Source of the DNA: Geminocystis herdmanii PCC 6308 | GTDB taxonomy: Bacteria; Cyanobacteriota; Cyanobacteriia; Cyanobacteriales; Cyanobacteriaceae | DNA length: 64,000 nt | NCBI RefSeq assembly: GCF_000332235.1 | Contig: NZ_CM001775.1 | Span: 3,954,272 to 4,018,271 of the forward strand | Direction of reading: 5' to 3' | In this document: piece by piece, positions 28,882 to 36,836 of the stretch | Layout of the letters: every line of letters starts with the position of its first letter | How positions within the stretch are numbered: the first letter of the stretch is position 1 | Notes under the pieces: model-generated | Database searches by the model: none | What the model saw: only the letters and a program-made list of their open reading frames with translations | Told to the model about the DNA's origin: nothing | Made by a program: the position numbers and the translations under genes

Positions 28882-29199
28882 TTAATTTGTTGGGGCATAT
28901 GGTATATGCCCGATATTGGCTGGTATATGCCCGATATTGGCTGGTATATGCCCGATATTGGCTGGTATATGCCCGATATTGGCTGGTATATGCTCGATAT
29001 TGGCGTTTATTTTTGGGGTGGAATTTTGACGCATTTTTGGGGCATAACCTTCTGTGGCGTTGGGTTTTAAAGTTAAGGTTTTTGGAGGCGTGGAGGATAT
29101 ATTTTGATCCCTTTTTGGCGGATTTTCTGCCATAACCACCGATGGAGTGAGGGTGATTAATAATAAACACAAAATTTTAAATAAAAGAGAAATTTTCAT
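28882..29199 (-). CDS. Small secreted protein with repeat-derived C-terminus
   Basis: A strong ribosome site (GGAGGTG) precedes the ATG at 29199. The first 24 residues are a signal peptide (ILCLLLITLTPSVVMAE), then about 40 residues of unknown type rich in Pro, Thr and Asn follow. From about residue 70 the protein is a perfect seven-residue repeat, ANIGHIP, four times. This part is encoded by the 21-base tandem repeat that belongs to the GGGGCATAT palindrome family, so it looks as if repeat expansion overwrote or extended the original 3' end. No family recognised. It lies between the RAYT arrays and a truncated pilus chaperone; a former link to the pilus system is possible. Confidence 0.6.
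   Translation of the reverse strand: MKISLLFKILCLLLITLTPSVVMAENPPKRDQNISSTPPKTLTLKPNATEGYAPKMRQNSTPKINANIEHIPANIGHIPANIGHIPANIGHIPANIGHIPYAPTN
28893..29005. repeat. 21-bp tandem repeat GGTATATGCCCGATATTGGCT (5 units)
   Basis: It begins with the palindrome-type start GGGGCATATGGTATATGCCC and continues as five units 21 bases apart (from 28901). It forms the C-terminal coding part of the small secreted protein on the minus strand. Confidence 0.92.
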
Positions 29200-29259
29200 A
29201 AAACACCTCCAATACCCTAGAGGAAGTTCTATGTTTGGGTTTTCTCCCTTTTAGGTAAA

Positions 29260-29694
29260 TTAACGATCGATTTCAAATGTAGCGGTAACTTCTCCTACGG
29301 GTAATTCTTGAGGCCAAGGAATGATAAATTGACGTTTGTTACCTGCAAGGATATTTTTCCCCTCAACGCCATTAAGTTGCTCTTTGGTTAGGGTAATAGA
29401 TTGATTTTGATTATTATTTGAAGTCAGTGTCATTTTTACTCCTCTTAATAATTCATGAGCAGTTCCTTTATTTTCCAGTAAAATAACTAATTGATCTTTA
29501 CCCTCGTCATTTTTTCGATGACTAACACTTTCTAAAACTACATCAGATTTGATATTTGGTGGGGTAATATAAATCGCCCCTTGATGATTAAATAGTGCTG
29601 AAATGTTAACACGAATACCTTGAGATGGTTGTTGTTCAATAGTCTCTGGTTGTTCTTCCTTGTTAACTGGAAGTGGTATTGTCTGTATCGCTCG
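29260..29694 (-). pseudogene. Truncated pilus-assembly chaperone gene
   Basis: The minus-strand frame is open for 144 codons between an in-frame TGA (29695-29697) and the TAA at 29260-29262. It reads GAIYITPPNIKSDVVLESVS, QLVILLENKGTAHELLRGVK, LTKEQLNGVEGKNILAGNKR, then FIIPWPQELPVGEVTATFE. This is the pattern of PapD-like molecular chaperones that accompany usher proteins in cyanobacteria. The first ATG is only at 29433, so the normal start, signal peptide and the beginning of the first Ig-like domain are missing. It is therefore a 5'-truncated remnant, next to transposase debris. An alternative, a very short active form from 29433, is unlikely. Confidence 0.65.
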
Positions 29695-29839
29695 TCAGTT
29701 AGTAGATTGAATTTGTTGTTTTTTTCTTATACCCCTATTATGACCAAAGCCCTTATCAATAACATCGGTTTTAATACTCAACTTTCTTTGAAGACGAAAA
29801 TTATCTCTATAGATAAATACTGAGTCATTAATACTGACT

Positions 29840-30010
29840 TTACACAATCTTTATATATTTACTTAGGTATTGCGGAAAAAGTCCATCTATATCTAAGATA
29901 ATTTGTTCGGGAGGCTTTGAATAACTTTCAATAAATTTATCCACAAAAAAACGTCGTAGTTTTTTTATTTCTTGACAGAAAATTTGGTTTACGTCTTTTT
30001 TTCAATTTTC
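29840..30010 (-). pseudogene. IS1380-like transposase fragment
   Basis: On the minus strand about 55 codons read IFCQEIKKLRRFFVDKFIES, then YSKPPEQIILDID, the region around the first catalytic Asp of IS1380-type DDE transposases. The frame is lost on both sides (unrelated sequence after LDIDG, a shift before the fragment). No terminal inverted repeats could be found. It is a short relic. Confidence 0.55.
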
Positions 30011-30100
30011 TCATGAATAATTCAGGCTAAAGAGGGATGGGGTATTCTTGCTCCCATTTTGATAAAAAATCTTTTTTGAAGATGTCTATTGATAAAAAAA

Positions 30101-30168
30101 GTTCGATTTATTGAACGATACTTTGTTAGCTATATAGTTTATTACACGGTGAGTTATTGATTAACAAC
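30101..30168. repeat. Double-palindrome repeat, copy 1
   Basis: GTTCGATTTATTGAAC, then after a short spacer a second (degenerate) palindrome TATAGTTTATTACACGG, then GAGTTATTGATTAACA. Copies with better palindromes are at 50633-50697 and 58196-58256. Confidence 0.75.
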
Positions 30169-30225
30169 TAAATTCTTTATTCCTAACACCTCATCTTCAC
30201 CAATAAAATTTATAATTCACCTAAT

Positions 30226-30825
30226 TTATAATTTTTCGAGGATTTTTTGTTCTAAATCTGTCAATTTTCGCCATTGTCCGGGGGATAATCCTGTTAAAGT
30301 TAATTCCAGATGAGAATTTATCCCCATTTTTACCCTAATTAATCTTAACGTAGGATGTCCAACCGATGCCGTCATTCTTCTCACTTGACGATTACGTCCT
30401 TCTGTTAACTGTAGTTCAATCCATGCTGTCGGAATTTCTCTGCGATACCGAATCGGCGGATTACGAGGAGGCAATTCTGGTTCATTGATTAGTAAATTTG
30501 CTCTAGCTTTTTTCGTTTTTTTACCTTGAATTATCACTCCTTGTTGCAATTGACGCAAGGCTTGAGGAGAGGGGATATTCTCTACTTGACTCCAATAAGT
30601 GCGCGGATGAGCAAAACTTGGTTCACAAAGACGATGTTTTACTCTATTATTATCGGTTAATAACAATAAACCTTCACTGTCCAAATCTAATCTACCCACA
30701 GAATAAATATTAGGTATCTCAATATAATTTTTTAGAGTTTCTCTTTGATTACTATGAAGACTATCATCAGTAAACTGACATAGAACATTATAAGGCTTAT
30801 AAAATAAAATATAACTATAACTCAT
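30226..30825 (-). CDS. 23S rRNA pseudouridine synthase, RsuA/RluE family
   Basis: The start at 30825 (MSYSYILFYKPYNVLCQFT) gives 199 residues; a longer frame from 30879 adds residues unlike the family. The catalytic block VGRLDLDSEGLLLLT contains the essential Asp, and GRNRQVRRMTASVGHPTLRL near the end is the typical RsuA/RluB/E/F motif. There is no N-terminal S4 domain, which fits RluE, the enzyme for a single uridine in 23S rRNA. The exact site cannot be assigned. It stands alone between repeats and a divergent gene. Confidence 0.88.
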   Translation of the reverse strand: MSYSYILFYKPYNVLCQFTDDSLHSNQRETLKNYIEIPNIYSVGRLDLDSEGLLLLTDNNRVKHRLCEPSFAHPRTYWSQVENIPSPQALRQLQQGVIIQGKKTKKARANLLINEPELPPRNPPIRYRREIPTAWIELQLTEGRNRQVRRMTASVGHPTLRLIRVKMGINSHLELTLTGLSPGQWRKLTDLEQKILEKL

Positions 30826-30979
30826 TGTGAATTTTTCAATAAACTTCAAACTTCGATCGAGTCTTAAATATAAATTCAAAATCTAATTTTGTCTAAAAAT
30901 ACTGTCAGTTGAAGGTTGAAGATTCGATCGGATTGTACCATATTTACGATTAAAGAATGATCATTTAGTGGTTTTGTTT

Positions 30980-30989
30980 CTGCTATAAT
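30980..30989 (+). promoter_or_regulatory. Candidate extended -10 promoter
   Basis: TGCTATAAT is an extended -10 element, about 100 bases upstream of the gene at 31091. No clear -35 is needed for this type. Not tested. Confidence 0.4.
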
Positions 30990-31090
30990 GTATGTAATTT
31001 TGAAAAACTCTAGTATGGCAGTGTATCTCAAATTTATCTAAGTTCGATAAAAACTTTAATTGTTAAACTGTACTTTTTTACCTATTTTTT

Positions 31091-31948
31091 ATGACTACTC
31101 CCCACTCAAACAAATCTACTTTAACAAATAAAGACTGGTATGCCATCGCTTGTAAAATTAGAACACAAAATCAAGAATTAAAACAAGAAACCAGTGAGTT
31201 AAAAACTTTAATTGAAGAACAAAAAAAACAAATTAAAGTTCAGGTAATTAAGAATCAAGATTTCCAAAAAAAATGTCAAGAATATGAGAAGAAGATACAA
31301 CAATTAGAAACAGAAATTAATGATAGTCATATCCGTATTGAGGAGCAAAATGAGCAGTATCAAAAACAGAAAATAGTTATGGAAAATTTAACTAAAGAAT
31401 TGAAAAAAAATCAACAATTAGCTGCTAATTTAGAACGGGATTGTTCTTTACTTCAAGACAACTATAATCAAGGGCAATATCATCTAAAACAAAAAGAAAA
31501 AGAGAACAAAGAATTACACATTAGATTGCAAAGACAACAACGCTATAACGCTCAATATAAAACCGCTTTAGATCATTATTTAACTAACTCAGACACTCCA
31601 AAAGATGTTAATAGTTTAGGGATAAAATCATGGTCAGATAATAATATATCTTCTCAGAATAATATCATAAATGGTACTTCGGAAACAGTTAATTCTATGG
31701 CAGAAATACCAACTTTTTTAAATAAAATAGATGAAGAAATTGCCCAGATTGATCGAGAAGTACTACAGCACGATCAAAATTTAGAAGATAATATAAAATC
31801 TCATAATGATTCTCTCAATAATCCTATTTTACCACCCCTAAAAGAAAATATATCCCCTAATCAAGAAATAAGTAAATCTGAGGAAAAAGACAACAAGAAA
31901 AAACCTCGCAATAAATCTTTCTTAAAATTACCTAAATTTGGTAAATAA
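31091..31948 (+). CDS. Coiled-coil protein of unknown function
   Basis: The 285-residue protein begins with a short ordered segment (NKDWYAIACKIRTQNQELKQ) and runs as a Lys/Glu/Gln-rich coiled coil to about residue 160. Residues about 165-250 look disordered, and the end is basic (KKKPRNKSFLKLPKFGK). The WYAIACKIRTQNQEL-type opening is conserved in cyanobacterial proteins of this kind, as far as I can recall. No catalytic motif, signal or membrane segment. Role unknown; a structural or scaffold function is inference. Confidence 0.6.
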   Translation: MTTPHSNKSTLTNKDWYAIACKIRTQNQELKQETSELKTLIEEQKKQIKVQVIKNQDFQKKCQEYEKKIQQLETEINDSHIRIEEQNEQYQKQKIVMENLTKELKKNQQLAANLERDCSLLQDNYNQGQYHLKQKEKENKELHIRLQRQQRYNAQYKTALDHYLTNSDTPKDVNSLGIKSWSDNNISSQNNIINGTSETVNSMAEIPTFLNKIDEEIAQIDREVLQHDQNLEDNIKSHNDSLNNPILPPLKENISPNQEISKSEEKDNKKKPRNKSFLKLPKFGK

Positions 31949-32033
31949 ATTCTAAAAATTAATTTAGTGAGAAATCTCAAATAACATTATAAGATAAAGA
32001 TATTAGATCAATGATATGGAGCAATTATCACCT

Positions 32034-32156
32034 ATGGATGTTAAAATGTTAATAGTAATCCTCACAGGATTATTTATCGTCTCAGCGTTATTTTTCGGTA
32101 CTAAAAACGGTTATTATGATACAGATGATTATGATGGTAACGGTTCGGCTCACTAA
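32034..32156 (+). CDS. ndhP: Small membrane protein, probable NDH-1 subunit P
   Basis: A 40-codon frame starts at 32034 with MDVKMLIVILTGLFIVSALF, one transmembrane helix, and ends FFGTKNGYYDTDDYDGNGSA plus His. An in-frame ATG at 32016 would add six residues, but GGAG at 32018-32021 is well placed for 32034. The short helix plus the conserved NGYYDTD-x-YDGNGSA tail agrees with my memory of NdhP, the single-helix subunit of cyanobacterial NDH-1L; this name is given with reserve. The gene ends 11 bases before the next gene, so they may be cotranscribed. It is too short to appear in a 60-codon list. Confidence 0.55.
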   Translation: MDVKMLIVILTGLFIVSALFFGTKNGYYDTDDYDGNGSAH

Positions 32157-32167
32157 AATTAGTATCT

Positions 32168-33814
32168 ATGATTAAGCGGCAAGAAATATCTTCAATACCG
32201 CCAATACCTCTTTCCTGTTATCCCTTCGGTGTGGGTAATTATACGGAAGGGGTTGCCATCTTACTCAACATTGGCAATTATCGCATTTTAATTGATTGTG
32301 GTATCGGTGATCTTAATTCTTTATTGGTGAATAATCAACCTCCTGCAGATTGGGTTTTTTGTAGCCATGCCCATCAAGATCATGCTCGTAGCTTATTGTA
32401 TCTTCGTAAAAAATTTCCCAAGTTACCCATCTACAGTAGTGATGTCACGGCAAAGTTATTGCCTCTAAATTGGTTACAAGAAGAAAATATCAACTCCCTT
32501 CCCATTGCTCAAGTTTTGCCTTGGCGATCGACTATTAGTTTACAATCAGACTTAACCGTAGAATTATATCCAGCGGGTCATTTACCCGGAGCGGCTTGTT
32601 TTCTGTTTCAATATACTTATGGTGGGCGAGTTTATAAAATTTTTTACACAGGGGATTTTTGTCTCTCCAATTTACAACTGGTGGAGGGTTTATCTTTAGA
32701 TAGTCTGCGAGGCTTAAATCCCGATGTGCTGATAATTGAAGGTAGTTACGGCACAGCGAGACATCCCCATCGCCGTCAACAGGAAAAGCATTTGATGGCA
32801 AGAATCAAAACTGCTTTAAATAGTAAATTTAATGTAATTTTACCAGTACCTACTTTTGGTTTAGGACAAGAAATGTTAAAATTGCTTCGATCGCACCATG
32901 AATTTACAGGCATAAACCTAGATATATGGGTAGATGGAGACTTACCCCAAGCCTGTGACTTATACTTAGAACTAATAGACTACTTTCCCCCCAATGTCCA
33001 GAATTTTGCCAAACATCAACCCCTATTTTGGGATGACAAAATTAAACCGAGAATGCGCCGAGTCACCGAAGAAATACCTCGTCATGATTTAACCACTTCT
33101 TCTAGTATCGTCTTAACCGATAAATTAGAGCATTTAGAAGCCTATTGTGTCAAAAGTCAAGAAAAATGGTTAGTATTAGTACCTGAACAATCAAAAATAA
33201 ATCATAGCTCTATATTTAAAGAATTTTCTCGTAAGATTAACCCTCAAAATATTATCATCGAAAACTATCTTTTAGCAGAACATAGTGACGGAAGAAACAC
33301 AACTCAACTTATTCACAATTTACGACCTCAACATATTGTATTCATTCATGGTTCACCCAATTATTTAAGCGACTTAACCAGTTTAGAAGAATTACAAAAT
33401 CGTTATCAATTACATTCACCTTCCGTAGGAGTAAAGGTAGATTTACCCATTGGAGCGAAGTTTTTACAACCAAAAGTCAACCCTCAAACTAACTATGAAG
33501 GGGAGTTAAATGAAACGGGGGCATATATTACTATTACTTTACCAGAACAGATCACTAGAGATGTGCGTTGGCAAAATTTCGGTGATACGGGATTAGTAGA
33601 GGCACGTTGGCAAGGAGAAGAATTAGTGTTAAGAGGATTATCTCAACGGGAATTGTTACAACAAAATAACCTCTTGCGCCGTCAAATCAACCCCGAATCT
33701 TGCGGTAATTGTCTTTATTATCAAGAAGAATATTGTAATAATAATAACTCTCCCCTTCATCGTTTAAAAGTACCCACTGATGGCTATTGTCCACTTTTTG
33801 AGGGAATTATTTAA
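32168..33814 (+). CDS. MBL-fold / beta-CASP metallohydrolase
   Basis: The 548-residue protein has the metallo-beta-lactamase motif SHAHQDHARS near residue 62, PAGHLPGAACFLFQY and FYTGDFCLSN further on, and the beta-CASP region with LVPEQSKINHSSIFKEFSRK followed by AEHSDGRN and the C-terminal His motif FIHGSP. This is the arrangement of CPSF73/YSH1-like nucleases. The last 40 residues contain four Cys (CGNCLYYQEEYC and YCPLF), perhaps a metal site. RNA processing is the likely role, inferred from the family. Standard RNase J would be longer in another way; this is a separate cyanobacterial branch. Confidence 0.85.
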   Translation: MIKRQEISSIPPIPLSCYPFGVGNYTEGVAILLNIGNYRILIDCGIGDLNSLLVNNQPPADWVFCSHAHQDHARSLLYLRKKFPKLPIYSSDVTAKLLPLNWLQEENINSLPIAQVLPWRSTISLQSDLTVELYPAGHLPGAACFLFQYTYGGRVYKIFYTGDFCLSNLQLVEGLSLDSLRGLNPDVLIIEGSYGTARHPHRRQQEKHLMARIKTALNSKFNVILPVPTFGLGQEMLKLLRSHHEFTGINLDIWVDGDLPQACDLYLELIDYFPPNVQNFAKHQPLFWDDKIKPRMRRVTEEIPRHDLTTSSSIVLTDKLEHLEAYCVKSQEKWLVLVPEQSKINHSSIFKEFSRKINPQNIIIENYLLAEHSDGRNTTQLIHNLRPQHIVFIHGSPNYLSDLTSLEELQNRYQLHSPSVGVKVDLPIGAKFLQPKVNPQTNYEGELNETGAYITITLPEQITRDVRWQNFGDTGLVEARWQGEELVLRGLSQRELLQQNNLLRRQINPESCGNCLYYQEEYCNNNNSPLHRLKVPTDGYCPLFEGII

Positions 33815-33850
33815 CAATTAACAAACAATTAAGAAAATATCCCCTCTTAT

Positions 33851-33893
33851 TCTTGTCTTCGGAGTCTTCCAAGTCATTCATCATCTATTTTTA
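33851..33893. repeat. 43-bp dispersed repeat, copy 1
   Basis: The stretch around TCTTCGGAGTCTTCCAAGTC recurs in inverted orientation at 45519-45561 with few differences. Both copies are intergenic. Confidence 0.75.
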
Positions 33894-34010
33894 TTGTTCA
33901 CTCAGGTGTATATTGGATAACTGTGACTAAAATTTTGCACTTATTTAAAAGACAAAAGCGTTTATATTTTAAAACAAATTAATGCACAATCCTCAAAGAA
34001 GTTGCTTATA

Positions 34011-34047
34011 ATTCCTCATTCTTAATTCCTAATTCCTCATTCATTTA
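34011..34047. repeat. Heptamer repeat ATTCCTC/ATTCTTA at the psb27 stop
   Basis: Five seven-base units start at 34011, and the last runs into the TTA (34045-34047) that is the psb27 stop codon on the minus strand. Confidence 0.75.
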
Positions 34048-34455
34048 ATAGCCTTTTTTGAGAGCAAATTCTACTTGTTTAAACTCTTGATTTAAACGGG
34101 TTTTTAGTTTATCAGGTAAAGGGCGATTACCATAAGAAGTATAATAACCTGCTAAAGAATTAACGGCGGTTTGCATAGTAGTAAAAGATTTTAAACCACT
34201 GTAATTACTATTTTTGCGATAGCGAGAAATATAGTCATTGATTTGTTGTTTTGCTTCTTTTTGAGTGGCTTTTTTGGTTTCCATATCGGTATCATCAGGA
34301 AGTGCGATCGCAGTAGTTAATGTTTCTAATACCGTTAAGGTATCATCGGCATATTTACCTGTTAAATTAGCGGAGGCGGTATCTATATAACCGACAAAAC
34401 TAATGGTAACAACTAAAACTAAAACAAGAATTTTTGATAGTACAGACTTAATCAT
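34045..34455 (-). CDS. psb27: Photosystem II assembly protein Psb27
   Basis: The 136-residue protein contains the Psb27 core: YADDTLTVLETLTTAIALPD, INDYISRYRKNSNYSGLKSF and AVNSLAGYYTSYGNRPLPDK. Psb27 binds CP43 on the lumenal side during PSII assembly and repair. The N-terminus is a signal peptide, ILVLVLVVTISFVGYIDTASA. Unlike the lipoprotein form known from Synechocystis and Thermosynechococcus, there is no cysteine after the signal; an AxA-type site (TASA-N) suggests cleavage by signal peptidase I instead. Otherwise length and core are normal. Confidence 0.95.
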   Translation of the reverse strand: MIKSVLSKILVLVLVVTISFVGYIDTASANLTGKYADDTLTVLETLTTAIALPDDTDMETKKATQKEAKQQINDYISRYRKNSNYSGLKSFTTMQTAVNSLAGYYTSYGNRPLPDKLKTRLNQEFKQVEFALKKGY

Positions 34456-34609
34456 GTTTATTTATAACTATAATTTTATTAGTTATAGATAATTTTATCA
34501 GTATAGGGTGATCAACTTAATCAACTCGATCGAATCCTCATCAATAAAGTAAGTTGTAAGTTATTTTATTAATTTTAAAATTCACAATCTATTTTGCACA
34601 AGTACTTAC

Positions 34610-36757
34610 CTACCAATCACCTCCTGCACCTCCTCCGCCACTGTCACCTCCGCCAAAACTTCCACCACCATTGCTACTACTACCACCATCGCTATAGCTA
34701 TCACTGGCAACATAAACCACCATCGGAATTATTCTTTCTATTTCCTGTACATAATCACAACATTGACAACGAGAATTAATTAATTCAATACCTGTATTAT
34801 TTGTTGTAGCTTGACGGGTAACTTTAGTAGTTTTAATCATGGTTAACTCATGACAATGAGGGCAATATTGAAAACGAGAATTATTGCTAGTATAAGCACG
34901 AATATATAAATTTTGTTGCTGATAATCTGTACTTAAAGGAAATTTCCACCCCTCAAATTCTACACTACCAATTTTTTGGGCTACTTGTTGGGCGGGAGTT
35001 AACAAAGAAGTTAAAATCGAGGGCTTAACATATTCCATCGGCGATCGAGATTTACTACAATAATATCTAGGTGCTTTACTATAGTCGAGAGGATTTTTTT
35101 GTAAAATAAAATATAAGTAAATATTAGTACTAAATATAGCCATAATTGCTGACAAAAAAGTTAAAAATAAACCTAATAAATTATTCTGTACTAATAAAGG
35201 TTTGAGAGAGCTATTATTTAATAATAAAACAAATAAATCGATCGTCAAGTTTTTGACATAAGAAAAGAGATATGATACACGAGGAATTATATTTTCTTTA
35301 GTACCTGTGATGATCATTAATAAAATAGCAATACTGAAAATAATGCTTAAACTAATACCCATTATCCACAGGATTTTTATTCCTAACTTTTTTCCCTCAT
35401 TAATTCTTATGTATTTTTCGGATTCATCAACTAAAATAAATTCCCCCATAATGAAATAAATTAATGAGAGTATAATTAAACTAAGGAAAAAATAGTGAGC
35501 AATATGATTAATAATCCCGTAGAAAAATAACCAGTTTATAGCAAAACTTATGGTAAAACTCAAGAGGATAAAAAGACTTTTAGCTCGATAACTACCATTA
35601 AAGATTAATAAATTAACTAACTTCAATAATGGAATAATTGTTAACAAAGAAAGGCAAAAACTAGCGAATAATAAAAAGTTATGGATATTTTCTAATACAT
35701 TAACAGGTTTTGCAAAATAAAATATTGTACCAAGAATAACATTGATAAAGATAAATACGATCGAAAATATTAAAAAACTAATGGGTTTAAGAAATTTAAT
35801 TTGTTTTGCTTTGTCTTCAATTAACGCCTCAAAATGTTCCATAAAAAAGAATAAAAATATTGCCCAAATAATGATTAATAAATGAAAAGTAATTAGTAAA
35901 GATGAATTGGGATACCGAGTAAAATTTTCCAGAAAATTATTGAGATTAAGATAAATTGATGATTGTAATAAGCCTTGAAGAATAAAAAAGTTAACAAGAA
36001 AAGAAAATACCAAACAAAAAATAAAATTCATGATGGTAAAAAGCCATGAAGTAGGATATTTTTTATTGCTTTCTAGGTAAATAATTTCTCCCTTTTCAAC
36101 ATAAATTGGGATAGTTAACTTTTTTCTCTCTTTATTAAGTAAAAAACTACTTCCTAATCCTGAAACAAACATTACAATAAGTAAATTATTGTTATTGTAG
36201 TCTGCAAGATAACTACTGTCGAATTCATCAGCTAAATTAACCGCTTGAATTAAGGCTTTTGTACCATCTAAAATACCTTTATCAAAATTACCTTTTTTAA
36301 ATTCAGGGGTAATTTTTTGATTAATAATATTACCCACTTTGGCATCGGGTAAAATGCTTTCGATACCATAACCCGTTTCAATTTCTACCCTTCTATCTTG
36401 TATAGATACCAAAAACAAAATACCATTGTCCACACCTTTTTTGCCAATACCCCAATGATTAAATAACTCCGTAGTAAATTGCTTTGGTGTAGGAGAAGGT
36501 TGGGTTGTTGTGACTGTCACAATCGCAATTTCAGTCCCATTTTTAGCTTCTAATTCACTTATTTCTCGGTTGAGTTGCTGTTTGGTTTTTTCACTTAAAA
36601 TATTTGCCATATCGCTTACCCAACCGTTATAATTGTGTTGAGGATTTGGCACTTCTTGAGGTGTTAAAGCATGACTAATTAAAGGAAAAATAAAGATAGA
36701 TAAACAAAGTAAAATCCCCAAAAAAAACTTTTGATAAGCAATTTTTATTTTCATCAT
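34610..36757 (-). CDS. TPM domain membrane protein (YgcG type)
   Basis: From ATG 36757 the product has 715 residues; an upstream ATG at 36814 would leave only 22 bases to the divergent gene. After a signal peptide (LGILLCLSIFIFPLISHA), residues about 30-170 form the TPM domain (YNGWVSDMANILSEKTKQQL, VETGYGIESILPDAKVGNII). The middle holds about ten hydrophobic segments. Near the C-terminus two CPHC/CQCC pairs may bind zinc, and the end is Gly/Ser-rich (SFGGGDSGGGGAGGDW) as in YgcG. TPM proteins are tied to membrane-protein repair, in plants to PSII (TLP18.3). The LemA gene next door is a usual partner. Confidence 0.85.
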   Translation of the reverse strand: MMKIKIAYQKFFLGILLCLSIFIFPLISHALTPQEVPNPQHNYNGWVSDMANILSEKTKQQLNREISELEAKNGTEIAIVTVTTTQPSPTPKQFTTELFNHWGIGKKGVDNGILFLVSIQDRRVEIETGYGIESILPDAKVGNIINQKITPEFKKGNFDKGILDGTKALIQAVNLADEFDSSYLADYNNNNLLIVMFVSGLGSSFLLNKERKKLTIPIYVEKGEIIYLESNKKYPTSWLFTIMNFIFCLVFSFLVNFFILQGLLQSSIYLNLNNFLENFTRYPNSSLLITFHLLIIIWAIFLFFFMEHFEALIEDKAKQIKFLKPISFLIFSIVFIFINVILGTIFYFAKPVNVLENIHNFLLFASFCLSLLTIIPLLKLVNLLIFNGSYRAKSLFILLSFTISFAINWLFFYGIINHIAHYFFLSLIILSLIYFIMGEFILVDESEKYIRINEGKKLGIKILWIMGISLSIIFSIAILLMIITGTKENIIPRVSYLFSYVKNLTIDLFVLLLNNSSLKPLLVQNNLLGLFLTFLSAIMAIFSTNIYLYFILQKNPLDYSKAPRYYCSKSRSPMEYVKPSILTSLLTPAQQVAQKIGSVEFEGWKFPLSTDYQQQNLYIRAYTSNNSRFQYCPHCHELTMIKTTKVTRQATTNNTGIELINSRCQCCDYVQEIERIIPMVVYVASDSYSDGGSSSNGGGSFGGGDSGGGGAGGDW

Positions 36758-36836
36758 TGTTTCACCGTTCATTATTTTATCTTTAGGGTAAACTGATTTT
36801 AGAAAAATAGACAATTATATTAAGTTTTGTAAAAAA

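Larger units (their letters stand above)
29698..30225. other. Gene-free stretch with mobile-element debris
   Basis: No intact gene is visible. It contains the IS1380-like fragment (29840-30010), the motif GAAGATGTCTATT also seen beside other repeats, and a copy of the double-palindrome repeat (30101-30168). Confidence 0.55.

Noticed and set aside
28789-29135. Plus-strand frames of 93 and 101 codons opposite the small secreted protein
   Set aside because: The minus-strand frame has a signal peptide and a strong ribosome site; the plus-strand frames are repeat shadows.
29620-29823. 67-codon plus-strand frame
   Set aside because: It runs antisense to the chaperone remnant and across its junction; no coding evidence.
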